Shown here in pieces: positions 44,835 through 53,572 of a stretch of 64,000 nucleotides of DNA. Made by a program: the position numbers and the translations under genes. The first letter of the stretch is position 1. Each line of letters starts with the position of its first letter. Under the pieces are notes generated by a model that was not told the origin of the DNA, did no database searches, and saw only the letters and a program-made list of their open reading frames with translations. The stretch lies in contig CP066225.1 in assembly GCA_016350165.1 (NCBI GenBank), positions 4,836,001 through 4,900,000 of the forward strand. Reading direction: 5' to 3'. Source of the stretch: Planctomycetota bacterium (GTDB lineage: Bacteria; Planctomycetota; Phycisphaerae; Phycisphaerales; Phycisphaeraceae).

Positions 44835-46421
44835 ATGTCTTATCAATTACCCAATTTTGAAGCATTTAAAGATCTTGCGAATGGCGAGGGCGATGTCAGT
44901 GAGAAGAAGCTGATCCCGATGTGCCGCCGCTTGTTTAGTGATGCGCTGACGCCGGTGCTTGCGTATCGTCGGCTGGTGCGAAATGATGATCGTTTGGCGC
45001 CGAGCTTTTTGCTTGAGTCAGTGGTGGATGGTGATCGTGTAGGCAGATATAGCTATGTTGGCGCGAACCCGATGATTGAAGTGATTGCGCGGCGATATGA
45101 TGTTGAAGTGCGCGATCATGTAGGGATGGGTTTAACGAAGAAGTTTGTGAGTGAAGACCCACTCATGGAGATGAAGAAGATTGTATGTGATTGGAAGTTG
45201 ATTGATCCGGGCGAATCGCTTCGTTTGCCTGATTTTACAGGGGGATGGGTCGGTTTTTCTGGTTATGATACGGTGCGGTATCTGGAGCCTGAGAAGCTGA
45301 AGGATGCGCCAAAAGATGATCGTGGGCTGCCTGATTTGCATATGCAGTTGTATAACGATTTGGTTGCGTTTGATCATGTACAGAAGGTTGTGTTGGTGAT
45401 CACGCATGTGCGGCCGAGCGAGTATGCTTCGCTTGAAAAGGCTTATGAAGCGGGGATCGGTCAACTGGATAAGCTGACGCATGCGCTGGTTGGGCAATCA
45501 CGTTTGGAGGATACAGAAACGTCATTGCTTTCGGATGGTCATATTGATTTGGATGCGCCGCCTCGGAAATTGCCTGTGAGTAATATGGGTGAGGGCGGGT
45601 ATCAAGATGCGGTGATGAAGATTAAGGAATATATCAAGGCGGGTGATGCGTTTCAGATTGTGCCTAGTCAGCGGTTTGAGGTGAAGACGGAGGCTGATCC
45701 GTTTGATATCTATCGCGCGCTTAGAGTGGTGAATCCATCGCCTTATATGTTTTATGTGCAGATTGAGGGGGGGATGTTGATTGGGTCGTCGCCTGAGATT
45801 TTATGCAAAGTGCAAGATCGTGAAGTGACGAACAAACCTTTGGCGGGAACGCGGAAACGTGGAAAGACGCAGGAAGAGGATCTTGCACTTGAGAAGGATT
45901 TGCTTGCAGATCATAAAGAGATTGCTGAGCATGTGATGCTGGTTGATCTTGGTCGGAATGATGTGGGGCGGATTGCGGAGGCGGGGTCGATTGAAATTCC
46001 AGAGACACTACAGATTGAACGATACTCTCATGTGATGCATATCAGTTCAACGGTTACAGGCGTGCTCAAGAAGGAATATGACTGCTGGGATGCGCTGCGG
46101 ATGTCATTGCCTGTGGGGACGGTGAGTGGTGCGCCGAAGATTCGTGCAATGCAGATTATTGATGAGGTGGAGCCGAATCGAAGAGGGCCTTATGCAGGGG
46201 CGGCTGGGTTTGCGGATTTTGCTGGGAATATGAACATGGCAATTGCACTGCGGACGATGGTGGTGATGCCGGGGAATGAAGGGAAGTGGGATGTGCATCT
46301 TCAGGCGGGGGCGGGGATTGTGTATGACTCTGATCCTGACAGTGAGCATCAGGAGACAGTGAATAAGGCGGCGGCGCTGGCGAAGGCGATCGATGTCGCG
46401 GAAGCGGCGTTTATCAGATAA
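44835..46421 (+). CDS. trpE: Anthranilate synthase component I
   Basis: 528 residues; converts chorismate and ammonia to anthranilate. LLESV and YSYVGANP contain the tryptophan feedback site (LLES). DAFQIVPSQRFEVK, PEILCKV, ADHKEIAEHVMLVDLGRNDVGRIA and SLPVGTVSGAPKIRAMQIIDE are chorismate-binding signatures, with the catalytic Glu/His residues in place. The ATG at 44835 (MSYQLPNFEAF) is preferred over 44814 because it matches the usual N-terminus. No trpG or trpD follows: downstream is a FliN-like gene, so the other trp genes are elsewhere. Expression is likely controlled by the leader peptide and attenuator upstream. Confidence 0.95.
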   Translation: MSYQLPNFEAFKDLANGEGDVSEKKLIPMCRRLFSDALTPVLAYRRLVRNDDRLAPSFLLESVVDGDRVGRYSYVGANPMIEVIARRYDVEVRDHVGMGLTKKFVSEDPLMEMKKIVCDWKLIDPGESLRLPDFTGGWVGFSGYDTVRYLEPEKLKDAPKDDRGLPDLHMQLYNDLVAFDHVQKVVLVITHVRPSEYASLEKAYEAGIGQLDKLTHALVGQSRLEDTETSLLSDGHIDLDAPPRKLPVSNMGEGGYQDAVMKIKEYIKAGDAFQIVPSQRFEVKTEADPFDIYRALRVVNPSPYMFYVQIEGGMLIGSSPEILCKVQDREVTNKPLAGTRKRGKTQEEDLALEKDLLADHKEIAEHVMLVDLGRNDVGRIAEAGSIEIPETLQIERYSHVMHISSTVTGVLKKEYDCWDALRMSLPVGTVSGAPKIRAMQIIDEVEPNRRGPYAGAAGFADFAGNMNMAIALRTMVVMPGNEGKWDVHLQAGAGIVYDSDPDSEHQETVNKAAALAKAIDVAEAAFIR

Positions 46422-46567
46422 CATGTTATTGATAGTGGTTTTGTCAGTTTGAAGAGCTGATGAAGCTGGGTATGAGTAAGAGATGGCGATCGCGCGTCCG
46501 TATGTGATGGATGTGGTGGCGATCAGTCATGTTTTTTGACTCAAACAGCGTCAGGCGCTACAGGTTC

Positions 46568-46864
46568 ATGATGGATACGGCCGATAAACAAGTCAGCATG
46601 GCAACAGATGTTAAGACAATTCTTAAATTGAAAGTTCCCGTCATCGTGCAGATCGGTAAACGACGCATGACGATGGATGACATTCTGCAATTGGCACCAG
46701 GTGCGATTCTTGAGCTTGATAAAGGGTCGGAACAGTGGCTGGATCTGCTTGCGAATAATAAGCATGTCGGGCAGGGGAGTGCTGTGAAGGTGGGGGAAAA
46801 TTTTGGGATTCGGATCGAAGAAATTGGTTCGGCACGTGAACGTGCTGAGGCGATGGCTACGTGA
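46568..46864 (+). CDS. FliN-like SpoA-domain protein (flagellar switch or secretion C-ring)
   Basis: About 98 residues consisting almost only of a SpoA domain: ILKLKVPVIVQIGKRRMTMDDILQLAPGAILELDKGSEQWLDLLANNKHVGQGSAVKVGENFGIRI, which follows FliN step by step (GRRxMxxxDILxL, GxxxELD, GIRI). FliN forms the lower C-ring with FliM. No other flagellar gene is adjacent; the chemoreceptor at 14922 indicates motility elsewhere in the genome. Met 46568 and 46571 are alternatives; neither has a strong RBS, and a start at 46511 would add 19 residues unlike FliN. Confidence 0.85.
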   Translation: MMDTADKQVSMATDVKTILKLKVPVIVQIGKRRMTMDDILQLAPGAILELDKGSEQWLDLLANNKHVGQGSAVKVGENFGIRIEEIGSARERAEAMAT

Positions 46865-46887
46865 GATTGAAAGACAGAATGAAAGTT

Positions 46888-46920
46888 AAAAGACCTCACT
46901 AAATGGTGAGGTCTTTTTTT
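46888..46920. terminator. Bidirectional terminator between fliN-like and nfeD-like genes
   Basis: AAAAGACCTCAC / GTGAGGTCTTTT perfect 12-bp stem with a 6-nt loop; T7 on the right and a matching A run on the left serve both convergent genes. Confidence 0.9.
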
Positions 46921-46941
46921 GTTTTGATATCTAATCGAAGA

Positions 46942-47499
46942 TTAGGTGTATGGTTTGACTTTTATTTGCATGCCGTCGATGAGGGTTATTTCGACTTTGG
47001 TATTTTGGTCGATGATGCCTGCTTCTGCGATGCATTCGATGCGATGTTTGTTGAAGACACATGTGCCAACGGGGCGAAGCGGCGTTATGGTTTCGCCGAT
47101 CATACCGGGTTGAAGATCGTGTGTTACTTCTGAGAATAGAAGTTCTTCTGTCTTTGATTCGGCTTTCTTTTCGTTCTTTAGTGTGACCCATTTGGCGATG
47201 AATGTGTGCGGCCAAATTTTGATGCCGAAGCCGATAAGGAATGGGATTGCGAAGAGTGTGAGAAGGCATGCGATGGTGCCGACGAGTGTGTTGAAGTTGA
47301 AGAGGAATGCGATGCCGATAATGAGGCTGAGGATGGAGAGTATCGCGACGATGCCGGCTGTGGGGATGAGCAATTCGATAACGAAGAGAACCAAGGCGAC
47401 GGCAATGAGAACGATGCCCCAGATCAAAAATGCGTTTGAAGTGGGTTCTACAGGTGGTGGTGTTGCAGCAGCACCGAGGAATGTTATGAACGTGTTCAT
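46942..47499 (-). CDS. NfeD-like membrane protein (short form)
   Basis: 185 residues. Three to four hydrophobic helices (NAFLIWGIVLIAVALVLFVIELLIPTAGI, ILSILSLIIGIAFLF, TIACLLTLFAIPFLIGFGIKI), then an OB-fold C-terminal domain: LQPGMIGETITPLRPVGTCVFNKHRIECIAEAGIIDQNTKVEITLIDGMQIKVKP. The G..G.T...L.P.G.......R......G..I..G..V.V pattern is diagnostic of NfeD. The ClpP-like serine protease half of long NfeD proteins is absent, so this is the 1b/short class that often pairs with SPFH proteins; an SPFH protein lies 3.3 kb away. Confidence 0.88.
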   Translation of the reverse strand: MNTFITFLGAAATPPPVEPTSNAFLIWGIVLIAVALVLFVIELLIPTAGIVAILSILSLIIGIAFLFNFNTLVGTIACLLTLFAIPFLIGFGIKIWPHTFIAKWVTLKNEKKAESKTEELLFSEVTHDLQPGMIGETITPLRPVGTCVFNKHRIECIAEAGIIDQNTKVEITLIDGMQIKVKPYT

Positions 47500-47511
47500 G
47501 GTTTAATTATA

Positions 47512-47546
47512 AAACAAACCCTCGGTAGTTGCCGAGGGTTTGTTTG
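47512..47546 (-). terminator. Terminator of the sugar isomerase/epimerase-like gene
   Basis: AAACAAACCCTCGG / CCGAGGGTTTGTTT 14-bp perfect stem with a 6-nt loop; the leftward transcript continues TTTGTTTTATAATT. Confidence 0.88.
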
Positions 47547-47597
47547 AATCTTTTTGGGTTTGGGAATTTTTATGCAGAATTCGCAGGGGTGAAGATT

Positions 47598-48632
47598 TTA
47601 TTGGTCGAATTGGCCATCGAAGGCGATATTTGAGGGCTCGAAGTCGATTGCGCGGACGAAGTCGCATGCTTCAGTAGCGCCGTGTTCACGGTTCATGCGT
47701 GAGTCTTCCCATTCGACGGAGAGAGGGCCTGCATAGCCGGTGTCGTTGAGTGCGACGATGATGTCTTCGAATTCGACATCGCCGTGACCGAGGGAGCGGA
47801 AATCCCAGTAACGTCGTGGGTCTGCGAAGTCAGTGTGGCCTCCGAAGACACCGATAGTGCCATCTCCGTGACCCCACCATACATCTTTCATGTGCGCATG
47901 ATAAATGCGATCTGGGAATTGACGGATGAACTTAACGTAGTCAACGCCTTGGTATGCGAGGTGTGAAGGGTCGTAGTTGAAGCCGAATCGTTTGTGGTTA
48001 TCAACAGCTTTGAGGGCGCGTTCGGCTGTGACGATGTCGAATGCGATTTCAGTTGGGTGTACTTCAAGAGCGAAATTTACATTAGCTTTATCGAATGCGT
48101 TTAGAATTGGTTTAAACCGTTTTGCAAAATCTTTGAAGCCTTTCTCCCAGTACTTTTGATCAGTTGGTGGGAAGGCGTAGATGCTGTGCCAGACTGACGA
48201 GCCGGTGAAGCCGTTGACGACAGCGGGGAAGTCGTCTTTGTTTTTGCGGCCGGGCTTGTTGTTGATGAAACGGCGACATGCTTTGCCTGCTTGGATCATT
48301 TGTTTGGCTGCGCGTTTGCGAACACCTTCAGGTTCGCCATCACCCCAGATGTCTTCGGGGAGGATTGATTTGTGACGTTCATCAATGGGGTCGCAAATTG
48401 CTTGACCTACAAGATGGTTTGAGATTGCGAAGGATGTTAAGCCGTAGTCACTGAGAATTTCCCAGCGACCTTTACAGTACTTATCAGATTTTGCAGCTTG
48501 CGCGACGTCGAAGTGATCGCCCCAGCAAGCGAGTTCAAGACCGTCGTAGCCGAACTCAGCAGCTTTTTGACAGATTGTTTCGAAGGGAAGGTCAGCCCAT
48601 TGACCGGTAAAGAGTGTGACAGGACGTGCCAT
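47598..48632 (-). CDS. Sugar phosphate isomerase/epimerase-like TIM-barrel protein
   Basis: 344 residues of the AP-endonuclease-2/xylose-isomerase-like TIM barrel superfamily. [28 protein letters not shown] is the first beta-alpha unit. [34 protein letters not shown] and [13 protein letters not shown] supply the Glu, Asp/His, His and Glu metal ligands in the usual order. Substrate unknown; sugar or inositol metabolism is likely. A long insertion with [19 protein letters not shown] near residues 120-145 is unusual. Own terminator downstream; probably monocistronic. Confidence 0.88.
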   Translation of the reverse strand: MARPVTLFTGQWADLPFETICQKAAEFGYDGLELACWGDHFDVAQAAKSDKYCKGRWEILSDYGLTSFAISNHLVGQAICDPIDERHKSILPEDIWGDGEPEGVRKRAAKQMIQAGKACRRFINNKPGRKNKDDFPAVVNGFTGSSVWHSIYAFPPTDQKYWEKGFKDFAKRFKPILNAFDKANVNFALEVHPTEIAFDIVTAERALKAVDNHKRFGFNYDPSHLAYQGVDYVKFIRQFPDRIYHAHMKDVWWGHGDGTIGVFGGHTDFADPRRYWDFRSLGHGDVEFEDIIVALNDTGYAGPLSVEWEDSRMNREHGATEACDFVRAIDFEPSNIAFDGQFDQ

Positions 48633-48772
48633 AAATCAACCATCTCCATGTAACGTAGATGTAACGAATAACCAAACACATACACATAATGATTAAGTGT
48701 AGTTTTATAAGAAATATGCTTGGTGGCAAGTCTGAATTTTAAAATGAAAAGTTATGTATGAAATTACATAAC

Positions 48773-50671
48773 TTAATTGTTGCTGAGTTCGAGCATTTTT
48801 TCTCGGATGATTGCGAGTGCTTCTTCGCGCTTGATACCCTTGGGGAGTGTGAAAGGTTTGCCGAATTTCACTCTGGCTTTGCATGGCATGAAAATGTGTA
48901 AGAGCATGTGATTGGTGAGTGATGTGCCGCTGATCCAAACTGGGACGATCGGAGCACCGGTACGTTCAGCAACGAGTGCGATACCTGGTTTAAATGGTTG
49001 AAGTTCTCTCGCATCGCGTTGTAGGCCGCCTTCTGGGAATAGGCCAAGTACTTCACCTTCATTGACGGCGTTGACCATGGCACGGATAGGTGTGGTGTCT
49101 TTGCCATCAAGTTTGAGAGAGATGGGGTTGGCCATTTTCCAGATTGGCCAGAGTAGTTTGAATCGGAATTCGGTGAGCATGACCCAACGCACGAAGCGGG
49201 GTGATGCGCCTTGGATGAGGAATGGATCAATGGCAATGGTGTGATTACTTGCAAGAATGACAGGGCCTTTGGACGGTACGTTTTGACGGCCTTCCCATTC
49301 AAGACGGTACCAGACAAGTAGCCAAAGACGAAGAAGGTGTAGGCTAACGTTTGTTGCTGTATCTTTGAGCATACCTTGTTTGAGGATGCGCCAACCACCC
49401 CATAAGCCGAGCAGGGCGAGCAAAGCGCCGAGAGGATAGAGGCTGATGATGATGGCGTTATCCGCATTGGGGGTTTGCCAAATGATGAAATTGACGATGA
49501 CGTTGGTGAGCGTGTTCATCATCGCGTTGAGGCCCATGACACGACCACGCATGTAGTTTGGAGAGAGTGATTGCAGCATGGTAGCGATGCTGACGATGGC
49601 CATGTTTCCGAAGACACCGACGCCGAAGGCGAGGGCGAGTGAGAGATAGAAGAATTTTGAGTAAGCGAGGAACATGATGAAGACGCCGGTCATCATGAGG
49701 CCGAACATGAGCACGACGTCAGACTCACGACGCGTTCTTATCCATGCCATGACACAAGCACCAGCGAGCATGCCGAAGCCAACGCCGGCAGTGAGGACAG
49801 TGAAACGGAAGAGTCGTTCCTGATCGGACATACCAGCTTCGATGAAGCCGAAGTTGAGCTTGGTGAGTGAAAGGACAGCGTTGTAGACGACCATCGCGCC
49901 AGCCCAGATGAGCATGTTGAGGAGGATGAGTCTGACGATGCGGCCATGGCCTTTGATATAGGTCACAGCTTGTTTGTATGAGCGTGGTTTTGGTTGAACT
50001 TTTTCGAGGCCTGCAATGCTTGTCTGTTTAATGCGCAAGAACGCAAAGAAGGAGCCTGAGATAATGTAGAAGCCAGCACCGATGAGGAGGCCAAGACGTA
50101 CGGTACTCGCTTGATCGGGGTTGATGATTTTGCCGCCAACCACTTGGCCGATCATGGACGCGATGACAGCGATCGAGAGAATGATGGCGTTGGCAGATTG
50201 AAGTTGTTTCAGTGGCACAACTTCAGGGACGATGGCGTTGCGCGTTGGATTGAAGATGGCTGCAAAGACGCCGACAAGGAAGAGGATACCGAGAACCTGC
50301 CAATGATAACTTTCAGGTACCGCACCGACGCCAGTTGCGTTGTAAACAAGTAGGAAGCCGAGGAAGAGAAGTAAGCCACGAAACTCATCACATGCGAGCA
50401 TGAGCCATTTACGAGGGAGATGGTCGGCAAGCCATCCGCCGGCAACGCTCAGTAATACATAAGGTAAAAAGAAGAAGAAATTGATCGAGGCTTGAATGCT
50501 AACTTGTTCTGCACCTTGAACGAAGCCGCCAAGTAAGACGAGTGCAGCAAGCATCATCATGCGGTCACCAAAACCGCTCGCAGCGACACTCGTCCACATG
50601 AGCGTGAAGCTGCCGTTGCGCCAAAGTGGATTCCGTTCCCGTTTTGCGATCTTAGCTCGGTTTACTGACAT
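48773..50671 (-). CDS. MFS transporter fused to PlsC-type acyltransferase (LplT-Aas-like)
   Basis: 632 residues. About residues 20-425 form a 12-helix major facilitator (ASGFGDRMMMLAALVLLGG, PRKWLMLACDEFRG, AAIFNPTRNAIVPEVVP, KGRxMG-like MRGRVMGLNAMMN). About residues 440-630 form a 1-acyl-glycerol-3-phosphate acyltransferase: SNHTIAIDPFLI (NHx4D catalytic pair) and FPEGGLQRDARELQPFKPG. The composition matches LplT joined to the acyltransferase part of Aas, used to import and reacylate lysophospholipids, but the acyl-ACP synthetase domain of full Aas is missing. ATG 50671 is preferred over 50698; RBS evidence is weak for either. The start abuts the terminator of the SPFH gene. Confidence 0.88.
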   Translation of the reverse strand: MSVNRAKIAKRERNPLWRNGSFTLMWTSVAASGFGDRMMMLAALVLLGGFVQGAEQVSIQASINFFFFLPYVLLSVAGGWLADHLPRKWLMLACDEFRGLLLFLGFLLVYNATGVGAVPESYHWQVLGILFLVGVFAAIFNPTRNAIVPEVVPLKQLQSANAIILSIAVIASMIGQVVGGKIINPDQASTVRLGLLIGAGFYIISGSFFAFLRIKQTSIAGLEKVQPKPRSYKQAVTYIKGHGRIVRLILLNMLIWAGAMVVYNAVLSLTKLNFGFIEAGMSDQERLFRFTVLTAGVGFGMLAGACVMAWIRTRRESDVVLMFGLMMTGVFIMFLAYSKFFYLSLALAFGVGVFGNMAIVSIATMLQSLSPNYMRGRVMGLNAMMNTLTNVIVNFIIWQTPNADNAIIISLYPLGALLALLGLWGGWRILKQGMLKDTATNVSLHLLRLWLLVWYRLEWEGRQNVPSKGPVILASNHTIAIDPFLIQGASPRFVRWVMLTEFRFKLLWPIWKMANPISLKLDGKDTTPIRAMVNAVNEGEVLGLFPEGGLQRDARELQPFKPGIALVAERTGAPIVPVWISGTSLTNHMLLHIFMPCKARVKFGKPFTLPKGIKREEALAIIREKMLELSNN

Positions 50672-50707
50672 GCTCCAAAGTATACCGTGAATGATCACTT
50701 ACAGCAT

Positions 50708-50737
50708 GAAAAAAGCTGACCTTTTCGATCAGCTTCT
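50708..50737 (-). terminator. Terminator of the SPFH-protein gene
   Basis: GAAGCTGATC-GAAAAG-GTCAGCTTTTTT read leftward; it ends about 35 bp before the start of the MFS-acyltransferase gene, so that gene's transcript must begin close to it or read through. Confidence 0.8.
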
Positions 50738-50763
50738 TGTCATTAATTGGTATTTATTGCGTA

Positions 50764-51750
50764 TTATTCCGCACTACTCGTACTTGCGCTTGGGCCCACG
50801 AGTCTACTCCCAGCTTGCTGATCACCCATATGCATGAGCGGCAACGGCATCGGGCTGTCGCTGTTCAAGAAGTACATCTTCGTTGCAGGGTCTTTTGAAA
50901 TGGACTGCAATGTCTTGAGTGCTTCGAGTTGAACGTATGCTGGATTATTTGAAACAGCTTGATTGATCATTTGGATTTCATAAGCCTGTGCGTCGGCCAT
51001 GAGTTTACGTCGCTTGGCCTCACTCTCAGCTGCTTGTTCTTCAGCTTCAGCTTGTGCGATCTTTTGCTGCTGTTCCATCGTGAAACGTTCGAGTTCAGCT
51101 TTCTGCTGTTCGACAGCTTGTTCACGTTCTTTTTTACGCTCAATCGCTTGCGTGATGAAGGTCGGCAATTTGATGTCGCGTAAAAGTACTGCTTCGACAA
51201 TGATGCCTTTCGGTGCGAGATACTCCTGCAATTGATTTTGCAGTGAAGATTGAATTTGTTGTTGTGTTTCTTCTAGGAAGAAATCTTCAGCTCGCTTGAT
51301 CGATTTACCTTGCTCACGCAGAAGTGAGCGGAGTTTAGGACGAAGATGCACTTCGACCATTTGTTCAGAGTCACCGGTGCTGCCTAGAATTTCAGGAGCC
51401 ATCTTGCCGTTCAAACGATACTGCACAGAGACATGCAAATCCGTTGATAACTGATCTTGCGTTGGGACCGGTGCTGTCTCAGGGTGTGACTTCTCGCGTA
51501 CGTCGTAGAGTGTCCACTGATACAACGGATTGATAAATTTGTGCAAGCCTTCATCATAGGGTTCAGACTGCACACTACCAAAGTAAGTCGCTACGCCAAC
51601 ATGGCCTGCAGGCACCGTTTTGAACGCACATGACCCAGCCAGGAATACCAAAGCGCAAAGCACAGCGATGGAAACCACTTTAACGACCGTGCTCGGAGCA
51701 ACCGATGGCGGACGATGATCGAATCTCATATCTCGTTGCATATCAACCAA
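50764..51750 (-). CDS. SPFH/prohibitin-like membrane protein
   Basis: 328 residues. One N-terminal membrane helix (VVKVVSIAVLCALVFLAGSCAF) is followed by a Band-7/prohibitin domain: VPAGHVGVATYFGSVQSEPYDEGLHKFINPLYQ, LSTDLHVSVQYRL, LRPKLRSLLREQ, GIIVEAVLLRDIKLP. Then comes an Ala/Glu/Gln/Lys-rich coiled coil of about 60 residues (EREQAVEQQKAELERF...) and a C-terminal segment. Prohibitins organise membrane microdomains and regulate FtsH in bacteria as HflK/HflC; no FtsH is here. Alternative start Met 4 (MQRDMRF). Separated by terminators from both neighbours. Confidence 0.9.
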   Translation of the reverse strand: MVDMQRDMRFDHRPPSVAPSTVVKVVSIAVLCALVFLAGSCAFKTVPAGHVGVATYFGSVQSEPYDEGLHKFINPLYQWTLYDVREKSHPETAPVPTQDQLSTDLHVSVQYRLNGKMAPEILGSTGDSEQMVEVHLRPKLRSLLREQGKSIKRAEDFFLEETQQQIQSSLQNQLQEYLAPKGIIVEAVLLRDIKLPTFITQAIERKKEREQAVEQQKAELERFTMEQQQKIAQAEAEEQAAESEAKRRKLMADAQAYEIQMINQAVSNNPAYVQLEALKTLQSISKDPATKMYFLNSDSPMPLPLMHMGDQQAGSRLVGPSASTSSAE

Positions 51751-51832
51751 CCTTGTTGTGGCAATTCATTGTGGCCGAGAAATGATTGGCCATGAAGAAA
51801 CACGAATTGCCTGATAGTCCAATAAATCGAAT

Positions 51833-51863
51833 AAAAAAAGACTGCCGCAATATTGCAACAGTC
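51833..51863 (-). terminator. Terminator of the folE2 gene
   Basis: GACTG-TT-GCAATATTGC-GG-CAGTC stem with one internal mismatch pair, followed leftward by TTTTTTTAT. Confidence 0.82.
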
Positions 51864-51901
51864 GGTTGGTTATTGGCTATTTGTTGAAAAATATCGGGCG
51901 A

Positions 51902-52717
51902 TCAATCTTTTGTACGTTCCACGACTGCATAAGCATTGTGGTTGTGGATTGATTCAAAGTTCTCACTGCTGACGCTGTACCATGCGATACGGTCATCTGC
52001 TTCCATCGCGCGTGCAAGGTCACGGACGATGTCTTCAACGAACTTAGGATTGTCGTATGCAGCTTCAGTCACCCATTTCTCATCAGGTCGCTTCAGCACT
52101 GCAAAGACCTGTGTACTTGCACACTGCTCAACGATATCGAACAGTTCTTCGATCCACATACGTTGGCCTTCTTTGATACGAACGCTTGCGATCATGTGGC
52201 AACGCTGATTGTGTGCACCATAAGCCGAAATTTCCTTTGAGCATGGGCACAAGCTTGTCGCAGGCACCGTGATCGTCATGACCATGTCGTCGGTGTGGTT
52301 GCATGTACACTCAAATTTTACTTCGAGGTCGATCTTGCCGACCTGACCTGAGACTGGAGCTTTCTTGTCAATGAAGTATGGAAACTCCATCTCAAGATGA
52401 GCAATCTCAGCATTCAAGCGATTCTTAATATCGTGGCAAACCTCGACGATCTCATCCGATCGCAATGATTCGTGATGTTTATTGAGCACTTCTAGGAAAC
52501 GGCTCATATGCGTTCCCTTTTGATAGTGCGGCAAACCAACGTACATATTGATCTTTGCAACCGTGCTTTGTGTGCCACCGGTCGCAGGGCAGTGCAGTGT
52601 GATCGGATAGCGGATATCCTTCACGCCGACTTTGTTGATCGCAATCTGACGCTTGTCCTCACTACCCTGAACATCGGGCATGGACTCAGAGAATTCAGCG
52701 CTGACATCGCTGGACAT
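51902..52717 (-). CDS. folE2: GTP cyclohydrolase FolE2 (type IB)
   Basis: 271 residues; converts GTP to dihydroneopterin triphosphate for folate and queuosine. The FolE2 markers are MPDVQ, INKVGVKDIRYPITL, KGTHMSRFLEVL, PVSGQVGKIDLEVKFECTCNH and VPATSLCPCSKEISAYGAHNQRC, where the CPC Cys is the metal ligand and H/E residues complete the site. FolE2 often replaces zinc-dependent FolE under zinc limitation, and a Zur box was looked for but not seen. ATG 52717 has AAGG about 9 nt upstream, better than the GTG at 52732. Terminator downstream. Confidence 0.95.
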   Translation of the reverse strand: MSSDVSAEFSESMPDVQGSEDKRQIAINKVGVKDIRYPITLHCPATGGTQSTVAKINMYVGLPHYQKGTHMSRFLEVLNKHHESLRSDEIVEVCHDIKNRLNAEIAHLEMEFPYFIDKKAPVSGQVGKIDLEVKFECTCNHTDDMVMTITVPATSLCPCSKEISAYGAHNQRCHMIASVRIKEGQRMWIEELFDIVEQCASTQVFAVLKRPDEKWVTEAAYDNPKFVEDIVRDLARAMEADDRIAWYSVSSENFESIHNHNAYAVVERTKD

Positions 52718-52787
52718 GCTTCTAACCTTCACTTAAGAGTTCAATACCGATCAACCGCGTCGTTCCACGATCCTCGGCAGGAGGGCC

Positions 52788-52815
52788 AGACTGACCATAC
52801 TCACAACCAGTCTGA
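52788..52815 (-). other. Hairpin in the folE2 leader
   Basis: CAGACTG / CAGTCTG 7-bp perfect stem with a 14-nt loop, about 70 nt upstream of folE2 and inside its likely 5' leader. No T run; no riboswitch class recognised. Confidence 0.35.
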
Positions 52816-53002
52816 TGGGAATATGAGATTTTACGCCCTTTTGACTACAAATTAAAGTTGACACCCTCGCACACAAACCTCCTAACGTGACACATACCGG
52901 CTTCACCTCCCTTAAAACGGGATTTAGCTGAGGAATTGTCCCCAAACCCACGATTTAGCCGATTTATTACACTGAAACATAACGCTAAACAGGGCCACAA
53001 TC

Positions 53003-53419
53003 ATGAAAAAACCAAAACCCCAAGGCCAAATCCTCGAATCCTCCGTCAGGCACGTGGTTATCGAGTCCGTTGATCACATCAGTCCCGGCGAGGTATGGAA
53101 TCCTGCAATCAACATCTACGAGACACCCAGCAATATCAAAGTCTGTGTCGATCTCGCAGGCCTCGACAAAAAGCAGATCTGTGTCTCAGTTGAGCCCGGC
53201 CAACTCGTCATCAGTGGCGATCGGCATGCACCTGATCCACCACAAGATTCTCAACCACAATCTGCCTCAACCAAGCCGGCCGTTCGTATTCATGCTATGG
53301 AAATTGACTACGGCCCATTTTCACGCAAAATCCGCATTCCCCACAACGTCAAAATCGACAACGTCGAGTCAGAATACAAACTCGGCCTACTTTGGGTAAA
53401 ATTACCACTCATTCCGTAA
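53003..53419 (+). CDS. Hsp20/alpha-crystallin small heat-shock protein
   Basis: 138 residues. NPAINIYETPSNIKVCVDLAGLDKKQICVSVEPGQLVISGDR is the start of the alpha-crystallin domain (strands beta2-beta5), a linker of polar residues (DPPQDSQPQSAS) follows, then YGPFSRKIRIPHNVKIDNVESEYKLGLLWVKLP, with the beta8-beta9 pair and the GLL/WVKLP end. Holdase chaperone in the cytosol. It lies 153 bp upstream of lon in the same orientation, so a common stress response is plausible. No CIRCE element was found upstream. Confidence 0.9.
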   Translation: MKKPKPQGQILESSVRHVVIESVDHISPGEVWNPAINIYETPSNIKVCVDLAGLDKKQICVSVEPGQLVISGDRHAPDPPQDSQPQSASTKPAVRIHAMEIDYGPFSRKIRIPHNVKIDNVESEYKLGLLWVKLPLIP

Positions 53420-53572
53420 ATCCGAATCTTGCTCACAAGATTCAACATAATCCATTCAGGGCACGGGGATACATTCAGGGGTAGGGATACCTCAAGTTCA
53501 GAGGGTACCGGTGGGGGACGCCGGGGATTGGGAGCTGGATGAAAAACTACTACAGACACTGGAATTTGATCT

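Noticed and set aside
53440-53500. Short repeated CATTCAGGG and GGGGATAC motifs before lon
   Set aside because: Only two imperfect occurrences within 40 bp; no support as a CIRCE or other heat-shock operator.
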